Source: Mauremys mutica
Lineage: Eukaryota > Chordata > Testudines > Geoemydidae
DNA length: 64,000 bases
Direction: 5' to 3'
Assembly: GCF_020497125.1 (NCBI RefSeq)
Contig: NC_059080.1
Location: 67,426,573 to 67,490,572 of the forward strand
This document shows, piece by piece, positions 1 to 9,454 of the stretch. How positions within the stretch are numbered: position 1 is the first letter of the stretch; each line of letters begins with the position of its first letter. Both the position numbers and the translations under genes were made by a program. The notes beneath the pieces are model-generated. The model did not search any database and had not been told where the DNA came from. It worked only from the letters and a program-made list of their open reading frames with translations.

Positions 1-1290
1 TCAACTCCTGAGTGAATAGATTAAATAAAAAGAACCCTCTCATTTTCTACACAATTCTTATATGCATTACATTATGTCATTGTAATCAGTGCAATTCTTT
101 CTACTGCCCCCTTATTTTGAGTACTGCATATACCCCTAAAAAGAGTCTCTGTGTGAACTAAGCATTTCTCAAGATTATTTTTTTCCCCAGATCAGGTCTT
201 TAACAAAAGGTTCTGATTTTTTATTTTTTTTTGAGCTGCTCTGATGACTTTTGCCTTGCGTTGGGTCTGCGTGTTATTAGCAATACTACATTTACAGTGG
301 ACTCAACATGATTTTTTCCACTCACCACAGAATAAATGTCTCTTTCTCACATTGTAGAGTGCTCAATTTCCCACAGAACAGTTTTTGTTTTTGTAGAATT
401 CTCCATGCACAAAACATTCTGTTCTGGGTGAGCACTGCACGTCTTATTCATGGTAATTACACTCACATCTTTGATCTCAGATGAGATCTCTTATGCATAT
501 TTTGTTCTATTTATGTCTTTGATCTTATTTCTTGTCATCCCCCCACCACCCCAATAGGCTGCCTTTTCATTTGAAAGACGTTCATCCTACATCTCTTAAA
601 AGAGAAAAAGTGAAATGTTGGTGGATGTATACCATGCAACCCTGCAGAGCATAAAGTAATTTGAGCAATTTTTTTGAGCAGGGTGCATCTGTTTTTTGTC
701 TCCTTGTTTAAATGAATAGTAGCACACCATGCTGGTAATGTCAAGCATTCACCTAGGTAGCTGAAAGTGATATGTGGTACTGAGAAGAGTATATTTGAAA
801 AAAACCCACCAGCTACTGCTATTACTGCAGTGACAGCAGATTACACTGGAAAAAAGGAGACATGTGGGACCCTCTAGTGTGCATGACAAAAAATGGTTTC
901 CATGACAACATCTGAGTGTGTGGGGAGGGGGCAGCAAGAGCTGTGCAGATCAACACAGAACTCCAGCAGCCTGATTGGAAAGAGTTGTCTGTAATTTAGC
1001 TTGACTGCCTTGTTATGTAATATATTCTTTGAACTATGTAAATGACTTTGGAAATTTCTGCATCAAAAGCACCCTGACAAGAGAATTGCAGCAGGGACTG
1101 ACACCTTCACATGAAGGAAAAGGAGAGTTTCAGATTTGTGGAGAACATCTGACCTCTTGCATTATATCAGTGTTATTAGATTATTAATATAATATATATC
1201 ACAGATCTCCCTACAAGACTATTTTTGGAGCTGAGGGGGCTACATTTTCTTGAGAAGAATACAGTATTGTATAATGGACTTTAAGGTAGT
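1..1290. other. AT-rich sequence without recognised gene
   Basis: I see no coding region, RNA gene or recognisable repeat family here. The only open frames are short (at most 69 codons), low in complexity and not similar to any protein I know. The T-rich stretch near 200-235 is simple sequence. Confidence 0.5.
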
Positions 1291-1293
1291 GAG

Positions 1294-1386
1294 TCAGCAA
1301 AGCCCTTAAGCCCATGCTTATTGTTAACATCTAAAGTCAATGGGACTTAACCTGAAGTATGTGCCTAAGCCTTTAATCAGAGCAGA
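1294..1386. repeat. Short palindromic repeat, 'cttaag...cttaa' type
   Basis: The left part (AGCAAAGCCCTTAAGCCCAT) and the right part (TATGTGCCTAAGCCTTTAATC) are imperfect reverse complements around a centre that includes AAAGTCAATGGGACTTAA. Similar hairpins recur at 24714-24842, 46490-46605 and 53371-53490. The layout suggests an old non-autonomous hairpin element. The class is not established. Confidence 0.5.
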
Positions 1387-1389
1387 GAA

Positions 1390-3465
1390 GCCAAATTTAC
1401 ATGGGTCAAGGGACCGATGCTGTGATGTGGCCTAAATTTTATTACCGTGTTTCAAGGGGATTCAGTTGAAAGACAAGGTGCTTCTTTAGTTATTAGAGAA
1501 AGGGCAGGAGCAGTTAAGTAGCATATACAATAGAAAAGAGGCTAAAATTCATTTAAAATCCAGGAGAGGTTTCTTTGTCATAAAATGAAACCATGTAAAG
1601 CATTTTCAGTGGTTGCGTTGTGAGGACTGATGTAAAGCATATAGAGGACAGCCAGGGAGTACATAAGAAAAAGAACAGTAGGTGAGCATGATCTGCTGTT
1701 CCTCATCTCCCTCACACATAAAATGCCATTGTTATGGAATCATGTGAGGATGAATGACAGTTTCCATTCTAGCTTCCATATTAAATCCTCATCACTTCAG
1801 AAACCACTTTTTGGGCAGGGGTCGCATTTTCTCATTCTACAGGAAATGTGTGTATTTATGGTGGGGTGGAGGAAATTTGATGTTCATTGGCAAAGCCATT
1901 TTTGAGTTTACTTTCCAAATTTAATTATTCAAGATAAACTCCTTCATGTCAAAAACCATGTCAGGTCCCCTGGTGCAGACTTGAACTTCTAGCAGATGAT
2001 TTAAAATAACATGTTGCTCTGCGTATGATAAAACATAGACCTACTTCTACAGTCCTTTATCTCTTGATCTGTCCATTTACAGCATTTCCAATGCACCCAT
2101 TCTCTTACTGTAGAGGCACTTTATAGCTAACTGGTTTACGGGTGGGATTTAAACTGATACCACCTAAAACGACAACTGTAATGTGCTTATAGCCTTCTGC
2201 TAATACCATGAACCCCATGCAAGTGAAGACGTAATCACCAGAAACCATATGTGCTATGAGAGACCTGAAATACAGCTCTCACTGTGATTACTTGGTCATC
2301 ATTGACAGGAATTGTGAGGCTTACAAAGGTTACAAGCTCACTCAACTATGTTCAACTTCCATGATGTGTGTGTGAGCCTTATAGTACTGGTAAATTCAAC
2401 TAGCAATGCCAGAGGGAAGCTTATAACTTTGGAGAGGCATCTCATGCTGTACTTATGCTATATACTTTGGCAGTGGATCTTGTAAATCCCTATTCATCTG
2501 CCCTTAAAAGCACATTTGAAGTTTCACTGAAGTTGTAGACTCTGCTAACACACAAGCCTCTCAAGATTTACAAGCTCTGCTGCCTAGGCATGTGGAGCTT
2601 ATGATTTCTTTGAGGTTTCAGGTATGGATGGCCTCATCTAGTTATAAGAGTGGAGTTTGTATCCAGTGTGAACACACTTATTTTTCAGGGGTGGGTGGGA
2701 GGGAGAGATAATGCCCCATTTCTCACTTTGTTGTGGGTCCCTGCGTGTGGGACTAAACCTTTCTTGGATCGAGAGGGACAAGATTCACTTGTTGAAAGCT
2801 CTGCTCACACAGCTGCCAGAGCTTGTAACTCTCAGAAGCATCTCTGATCCAATACAGGTGCCGCAAAAATTGCAAGAAGAATCTGCTCAATGATATTTGA
2901 ATTATGCATGCATGAAACAAACACACACAAAAAACCCCCACATGTTGCTACATGAAAAAGTTAAGAAATTGCTAGGCAAAAACTTTAAGATAAAGTTAAG
3001 ACAAATAACAATTAACCATTAATAGAATGTTTTAGTTTTTTAAACCCCACAGAAATGTCAGGAGATTCAGTTAATTACCAGCCTTTATTTTAGTTTCATA
3101 TACTTGTCCATCCTCCAACAACAGGCCAGAGAGGCCTCCCCTTTTTCCCCCCTCCATAGAGACCAACCCATCCCTCCTCATAAGTGACAAAACACTAACA
3201 TCCTCCATCCTACTTTCCACATGCTGGACAGAGATGTGACCCTTTCACAACCCACATCTATTTTCCATCCAACATCCTACTGTGATTGGGATACCACACT
3301 CACTTCAATCCAGTGAGGTCGAAATCCCCTTGTAATTGTATCATTCATCTGCTTAATAGGAGTTAGACACCTCATCTACTTTTGCAACAGATGCCAAAGT
3401 ACCCATGAGAAGGTCCTTCTTGCCCTATCCAAATGATGGGTGCGGGAAAATCTACATATGCATAG
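1390..3465. other. Unassigned AT-rich sequence
   Basis: No gene is visible. The short open frames near 2650-2940 overlap each other on both strands and resemble nothing known. Between 2300 and 2860 several phrases around 'acaagctc' and 'tctcagaag' recur, which may be an old diverged repeat, but I cannot classify it. Confidence 0.4.
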
Positions 3466-3975
3466 TACAGAATCATAGACGCAAAACATCTGTTAGATCA
3501 TCTAGTCTAACCCCCTGCCCATGCAGAATTATTCCCTACAGTATGTTTTATAGTGCTTTTGCCTGTCTAGTTTTCAATGGTCCAAAGAGCCTGACTCCTA
3601 CCACTTCCCTTGGGAGACTGCTCCCCACTACAGTCTCATTGATCTCATGGTCAAAAAGCATTCCCTGATACTAAGCCTGCATTTTTGTTTTTCATCCCAT
3701 TAACCCTAGTTCCTCCCCTCTATTCCATCCTGTACCCTCTCCTGCCTTCATATTAGTATCCTGCTATTAGTTGTGGCTTTTATCCCCCTCCATTTAATCA
3801 CCACGTATGCCTACTTTTAACTTCTCCTCACAAGACAAAATATTTCCAGTCCCTGATAATTTTCTTTGCATTTCTCTGAACTGCCTCCAATTCATCAATC
3901 TGTTTGTGGTATAGAGAGATACCCAGCCCTGAACTCCATATTCCTGGGGGACACTTACCAGAACTGTACAGACTG
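3466..3975 (-). mobile_element. CR1 LINE, 5'-truncated antisense copy
   Basis: Read on the minus strand, this ends with the CR1 3' tail: on the plus strand it begins CAGAATCATAGACGCAAAA and continues with the typical 'agatcatctagtctaaccccctg' style text. Further in, the minus-strand frame around 3828-3960 encodes a degraded end of the CR1 reverse-transcriptase ORF, with a block like IDELEAVQRNAKKIIRDWK that matches the family's conserved 'LE-VQRRATK' region. The copy is 5'-truncated, as is usual for CR1, and carries stops and indels. It is an inactive fossil. Confidence 0.8.
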
Positions 3976-4464
3976 GGCAGTCTCCCTATGCCCCAGGCAG
4001 TACATGAGCGCCATCTGCTGCCTGCCTTCTGTCTTTCCTTCCAGTCAGTTGCCAAGTCAACTGTGAGCTGACTATCTTAGATATTTTTAAGGTGCCTGGC
4101 AATACAGTATTTAAATGTCAACCGGAGGGGCTAAGATGTATCCAGTACATCTCTTTCTCCTCTGTCCTCTCTGCCTGAATCCTACATGCTGCAATGGAAG
4201 CAGGTGGCTGGCCAGCAGTAATCAAGTGTCTGCTGCCAGCTGACAGATCCAGGGATCTCTTCCAGTATGGGGCCTACATCCTACAGACCCTCTGTTAATC
4301 TGCCTCCATGGAGTGTTATTATGTAGCATCAGTTCCAATACTGGTTAGGAGACTGGGTATGGATGATATAATCATATCACAAAATATGCCATAGCAATTC
4401 CTGAACTCAGATGGGTAAACATGAAGAATTGTATTTCTAGCATTAGAACATTCATACCATTGAA

Positions 4465-4530
4465 GCCTTCCCTGGGCTCCAACTGAGGAAGAAATTATCA
4501 TGATGTAATCCTTAAAGTTGAAAGGTGTTG
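4465..4530 (-). repeat. Unclassified repeat, inverted relative to 5296-5335
   Basis: The stretch at 4490-4526 (AAATTATCATGATGTAATCC, then AAAGTTGAAAGGTGTT) is a near reverse complement of 5298-5335. Two copies of an unidentified element in opposite orientation would explain it. No coding potential. Confidence 0.4.
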
Positions 4531-4864
4531 TGAATGGTGGGGGTCTCTTGCACCTAGGTAACAGGTAGGTGGCTGAGAATACTAGCAGCAGAATGGTGAT
4601 GGCTGGGAAACATAACTAACTTTCCAGACTTTATAGTATTTACAGAAATTTGTTACTAAAATACTTTAATAATGTTGTTTTTAGGAACATCTTGTATATA
4701 ATTTGAGTTTACCTTTATTTAACACTGTCTCTTTTTATGTGTCTGTGCACTGGGGAGAAGAGAGAGCATGAGCAAACAATTTAAATCTTAATTTTCAGAA
4801 GGAAAAACATAGGTTAAAAACATGCCTTCATAGGTTGGAAGAATTCCTATATAACTAACTACGC

Positions 4865-4905
4865 CTCTTCCTTCTCCTGTGGCAATAAAATTCATAATTC
4901 TTCAT
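4865..4905 (+). repeat. 41-bp direct repeat, copy 1
   Basis: Matches 5416-5456 at 39 of 41 positions (CTCTTCCTTCTCCTG, two mismatches, then AATAAAATTCATAATTCTTC). Weaker similarity continues about 15 bp upstream of both copies. Copy 1 runs straight into the PLE tail at 4906, so the duplication may be a local duplication later interrupted by the PLE, or target sequence copied during PLE insertion. Confidence 0.7.
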
Positions 4906-5034
4906 AGGACCTGAAGAAGAGCTGTTTGAAGCTTAAAAGCTTGTTCCCTTCCACCAACAGGAGTTGGTCCAATAAATGATTCTACCTTGTCTCTCTCACA
5001 TCCTTGGACCAACATGGCTACAAAAACAGTGCAA
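4906..5034 (+). mobile_element. Penelope-like element tail, subfamily B
   Basis: The text GGACCTGAAGAAGAGCTG, 'aaagcttg', CACCAACAGGAGTTGGTCCA, then 'cttggaccaacatggctacaaaaacagtgcaaac' is the 3' tail of a sauropsid PLE subfamily. The minus-strand copy at 49421-49640 is the same subfamily. It contains a degenerate hammerhead-like motif at 4911-4946. No coding sequence remains. A possible short flanking duplication (CTATATAACT at 4847-4856 and again just after the tail) is suggestive only. Confidence 0.65.
4911..4946 (+). ncRNA. Degenerate hammerhead ribozyme-like motif in PLE tail
   Basis: The core box CTGAAGA (C3-A9) at 4911-4917 is intact. GAGC can pair with GCTT to form stem II. The following AAAA replaces the expected GAAA, so G12 is lost. 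A short stem III and a TC cleavage dinucleotide are plausible. Loss of G12 predicts no self-cleavage. Identification is by motif layout only. Confidence 0.35.
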
Positions 5035-5295
5035 ACAACTATATAACTTCAAGCTTTTATCACAATATCAAATCACCACAAAACTAAATTAGCTAAAATG
5101 TGATACAAAAATTAAGTAACTAACAAGCCACTTCCCCCTCCCCCCCCCCAAAAGATTTCTGTTAATTTTAGACATAGAACGATTTGGTCTTTGTGATGTT
5201 GGATTTATATGTGGTTTGCCCTTTCACAGAGCCCTTCGCAGAACTATTCACTCAAAACATTCCAGCTGCAAAGAAAGGGGTTAACAAAAGTTAAT

Positions 5296-5456
5296 ACCTT
5301 TCAACTGCAAAGAATTACATCATGATAATTTCATGTGCTATGAGAGTTTCATGTCTTAGAAAAGCATTTTAATTCCAGGTTGAACACAATGGTGCGAAAG
5401 CTATAATTACCCGCTCTCTTCCTTCTCCTGAGGAAATAAAATTCATAATTCTTCAT
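5296..5456 (+). repeat. Unclassified repeat with direct and inverted local copies
   Basis: Positions 5298-5335 are a near reverse complement of 4490-4526, and 5416-5456 is a 39/41 direct match to 4865-4905. Three partial copies of one unknown element within 1 kb, in both orientations, would fit. No open frame of note. Confidence 0.4.
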
Positions 5457-6499
5457 GTCATTTTTACAGTATTATACTCATGTCATCAATAGTTTTAAAA
5501 GTTTTATTTTTAAGAAAGTTATTGGTAGTGTAATAAAAGTGAAAATTAATTTCCTGCGGTTTGAATCAAAGTGTCTCAAGATGCAATGTTACAGTAAATC
5601 CGGAAAGTTAATGGAATATTAAAATCTGTCAGTTGATCTTCTGGGGGTGGGGGCAGAATGGTTCATCATCTGTGGTTTGAGAGCTTTATGGGAGTAGAGA
5701 CTATGCAAATCACCAATTAACCATTCCAAATTAAAAAGCAAGTGGACCTGTCCTTTCTACTTACAGAAACGAGAACCGTATCACAACGATCAAAGGCTCC
5801 TTCTCATTTTTAATTCGTAGGTAAATAACAATTACCCATTCCTTTTCAATATTGGATGGCAATAGCCGTGTTCAAAACACAAACATTTATTCTGGGCCTT
5901 TGCTGGAGTGATTAAAATTTTGAAGGCGTTGCAGAGACTCCCCAAGCTCCTTGACAGCTGTCATTGCTATTGAACCCAACTCTAACAACCGAAGAGAGCT
6001 TTATTGGTAAACTGTTTTGTAGGGCCACAAAGACACACTCTCCATTTCACAGAAGCATCTGTTGCCATATTTTGGAGCTTTATTCCTTCCCACTTTGACA
6101 AAGATGATGATTTGGTACCATGTGCCATTTCTTCTTCCTTATTAGCATCACTGGGAAGCTTTTTCACCACCATGACTTGAAGCTTTTGTTTCCAGGAAAT
6201 GAGCAGGGGAGATACATTTTTACCAAGTATAATTGTCTCTTTCTGGTCTAGTGATGTGACAATGGAGCCCGTGGTTTTTTAATAGGGAGTGGTGTGACTT
6301 CAGTGTTTTAAAGACAAATGCAAGCAGCTTTATATAAATGCTGGACTCTACCAATTTACATCATTTTTACGGTAGGAAAATGAGAAAACTTCACCACAAT
6401 AAGGTGAGTTCTCAACAAAAGATAGGTCAGGGGGTCCCAAACACCCATCTTGATCAAACTAGGCACTACTACAGCCAACATATTTTAATAGCTGAGCCC
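5457..6499. other. Unassigned sequence, possibly conserved non-coding
   Basis: No gene or known repeat recognised. The part at 5740-5985 has balanced composition, no repeats and short homopolymers, which is the look of single-copy sequence and could be conserved non-coding DNA. This is impression only. Confidence 0.3.
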
Positions 6500-6990
6500 C
6501 TCCCAACCTTTAATGCACTGATCCTCTCAACTCCCCTCTCGTATAGCGAAGTGCTGTTATCACCACTTCACAGCTGGGGAACTGAGGCGCAGTGAGATAA
6601 AGGCCATGTCTACACGTACAGGCTTACAGTCACCCATCTGTACCGATTGAGCTGTGCGCTGTAAGAGCGCTCATGGAGCCGCGTTATGCCGACAGGAGAG
6701 AGCTCTCCCGGTGACGTAATAAAACCAGCTCAACGAATGGCAGTAGCTATGTCAGCGAGAGAGCATCTCCCGCCAACATAGTGCTGTGCATACAAGCGCT
6801 TATGCCGGCAAAACTTATGTCACTCGGGAGTGTTTTTTCACTCCTCTGAGCAACAAAAGTTTTGCTGACCTAACTGCTAGTGTAGACACGGCCTAAGTTA
6901 CTTACTGAAGGACACACAGGCAGTCTGAGGCAAAGCCCATGTCTCTTGAGTACCAATCTAGTATCTTAACCTTGAGATCATCCCCCTCTC
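6500..6990 (+). repeat. MIR-like SINE, split by a MITE
   Basis: The left half (CAGCTGGGGAACTGAGGCGC at 6571 onward) and the right half (ACACACAGGCAGTCTGAGGC, then AGCCCATGTCTCTTGAGTAC) together follow the MIR-type text 'ggggaaactgaggcacagagaggt ... cacacagcaagtc ... agaacccaggtctcttgagtcc'. The MITE at 6601-6893 sits exactly between them. Confidence 0.6.
6601..6893. mobile_element. Short non-autonomous DNA transposon (MITE), TAA target
   Basis: Terminal inverted repeats: left (A)GGCCATGTCTACACG, right, reverse-complemented, GGCCGTGTCTACACT. TAA lies at both ends (6598-6600 and 6894-6896), with one extra A on the left. Three-base TWA duplications and GG-starting termini suggest the PIF/Harbinger superfamily, by inference. 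There is no transposase. It is inserted within a MIR-like SINE, so it is younger than that SINE. Confidence 0.75.
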
Positions 6991-7548
6991 CAATTGGCTA
7001 ACTCATCTTGTACCTGAAAAAAGTAGACACGGAATCAGAATCCACATTAATTATTCAAAAATGAGTGCATAAGATTGAGGCAAGCTATCTCACCAACATT
7101 CAGCATCATTACTGTGTAATGAAGAGAGTAAAGGCATAATCATGAGAAGACATAAGGAATGCAGTGAGGAGAAAACAATATACATGATTTTTAATTCTTA
7201 TGTACAGTTTAAAGATAAATTATGCTCTTAGCTATTTCCATACAAAGTAGTTGACCTCACCAAGGTCACACATTCTCCAGTTGGATTATTGGCTCTGTAC
7301 ATATATTGTACACAAGTAATAGTTGCCATCTAGCCAGAAGAATCCAGATGGCGGATGGGAGGGACAGGGCGGATGGGAGGGATGGGGATGCACAATTTTT
7401 GCACATAGGGAGAGATCCACTAATCCTCTTTCATAAAGTGCATATGTCCTAATCTATTTTCACACCATGCTCTGAGCCTGAACCACAGCCACTGCTCCTA
7501 TTTGTGCCCTCTGACTTTGAATCCCTAACAGATTCTTCACCTTTAAAC
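6991..7548. other. Unassigned AT-rich sequence
   Basis: No gene seen. A short imperfect tandem of 'ggcggatgggaggga' lies at about 7351-7386. Otherwise nothing recognised. Confidence 0.4.
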
Positions 7549-8270
7549 TAAGAACATAAGAATGGCCTATACTGGGTCAGACCTACAGTCCATCTAGCCC
7601 AGTATTCTGTCTTCTGACAGTGGTCAGTGCCAGATGCTTTAGAGAGAATGAACAGAACAGGGCAATTTTTAGTGATTCATCCCATCCAGTCCCAGCTTCT
7701 ATTGGAGATTTAGGGACACCTAGAGCATGGGGTTACATCCCTGAACAACTTGGCTTACTGATGGACCTGTCGTCCATGAACTTATCTAATTCATTTTTGA
7801 ACCCTGTTATAATTTTGGCCTTCCTAACATCCTCTGGTGACAAGTTCCACAGGTTGACTGTGTGATGTGTGACTTACTTTTGTTTGTTTTAAACCTGCTG
7901 CCTATTAATTTCATTGGATGGCCTGTAGTTCTTGTACTACATGAAGGGGTGAACAACACTTCTCTCTTTGCTTTCTCTATACCATTCATAATGTTATAGA
8001 CCTTTATCATACTCCTGCCCCCACTCATCTCTTTTCTAAGCTGAACAGCTGCAGTCTTTTTAATCTTTCCTTGTATGGAAATTGTCAATACTCCTAGTAA
8101 TTGTTGTTGCCCTTCTCTGTACCCTTTACAATTCTAATATATTTTTTGTGAGATGGGATGACCAGAACTGCACGCAGTATTCAAGTTCTGGGCACACCAT
8201 GGATTTATATAGTGGCATTATGATATTTTCTGTTTTATTTATCTATCCTTTGTGCTAATAGTGCCTAACA
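7549..8270 (-). mobile_element. CR1-type LINE fragment, antisense, about 720 bp
   Basis: On the plus strand it opens with AGAACATAAGAATGGCCTAT and 'actgggtcagac...tccatctagcccagtattctgtc', the phrase found at the end of many turtle and crocodilian CR1-like LINE copies. It continues through 'tcctctggtgacaagttccacaggttgactg' and, near 8160-8215, 'gaccagaactgcacgcagtattcaag...accatggatttatatag', all typical of antisense CR1 reading back toward the reverse-transcriptase ORF. Stops and indels throughout. A shorter relative is at 21273-21510. Confidence 0.8.
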
Positions 8271-9388
8271 CCCTTCTCTCCAACTGGGCAGGAGGTTGCT
8301 TTAGCTTTAGTGATATGGGAATGGGTAGGAGTGAAATGCTCAGTACTTCTGCCCAGCACACCTGCTGCAAGTTCTTTCATTCTAACTTCTGTGGGTATAA
8401 TTATGAAACACAAGCTTGTTTCTTTGCAGCTCTTCAGGGGCAGAAAAGCAGGTGGTATGGACAGTGGGCAAGTGACAGTGCTTGACACTATCACAGGTTT
8501 TCTCACTTACAAAAAGTGTGGCACTAAGAGGTGCTACTTGGCTGCATGGTGCTGCAGTGGCAGGTATTTTGGATGACTGAAGCACAGACAATAGCTTTCA
8601 TCAGCTAACACTTCCATTTTGGTTATTTTCCCCCCACAGTAGAGGTAGGGAAATCAAGAACCAAAGAGATATTAATGGAGATAGAGGGTATTGTAATGCT
8701 CATTACACATATCCACTTACTGTACTGCATATAGTTAATAACAACCTGTATTTATGTAGCAGCTTTTATTGCAAAAGGATTCCAAAGCACAGTATGATTT
8801 TAACATAATATTTTTTATTCTATCAGTCCACATAATGCATTTCTCAAAACACTTTTGGTGCATGAACAATGCTCTTTAGTAAAGAAATCATTCTTCCTAC
8901 AGTGTTTTAAGTGATAGAACAGTTCGGCCTTTTATTTTCTATGTACTTAACCCATAAATCTGTAAGAGTACTAGTATGTATGAAATCCTTTAGCTTTTCT
9001 GTGTTTATTGTTATCATTCATGAGTGCAGACACGTACATTGTAAGTATCTATCTCACCAATATTCAGTATCACCACTACATAATCCATTGTGAATTCTGT
9101 CATGGAGACATTAGTATATTCTTTCTTGTTTGTTATTTTTAAATAACCTAAAATAAAAATGCAGATTGCAATGATCTGTTTGTTGTTACATATCTCCATA
9201 CACAAACATTACCTACTCACCATGGAAATGAATTCACCTCTGGGGTGAAATGTGGTAGCTCTTTAACAGCACACAGCAAGACTAGAACAAGCAGAGCAGA
9301 GCTATAGGGCTGGTCAGAAAATAATTCTGCTTGTGTAAAATTTGGAAGTTTCAGCATTTGTTTTCATTCCCCATTGGAATGAAAATTA

Positions 9389-9390
<2 letters not shown>
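8271..9390. other. Unassigned sequence
   Basis: No real gene. Overlapping short open frames occur on both strands at 8250-8590 and are not similar to anything known. The part near 8735-8800 ('tgtatttatgtagcagctttt...aaggattccaaagcac') resembles a common old SINE phrase also seen at 40490-40565. Confidence 0.35.
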
Positions 9391-9424
<34 letters not shown>

Positions 9425-9454
9425 GTGAGTGAGTGTGAAAAAAAAAAAAAAAAA
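9391..9454 (+). repeat. Microsatellite (GA)n-(GTGA)n-(A)n
   Basis: About 28 bp of GA, then four GTGA-type units, then an A-run of about 17. Simple sequence. Confidence 0.95.

Noticed and set aside
4847..5048. CTATATAACT on both sides of the subfamily-B PLE tail as a target duplication
   Set aside because: Ten AT-rich bases, and the left copy lies 50 bp before the recognised tail start, so chance is likely. Kept only as a remark.
9391..9454. Regulatory GAGA-type element
   Set aside because: A plain (GA)n-(GTGA)n-(A)n microsatellite is the simpler explanation.
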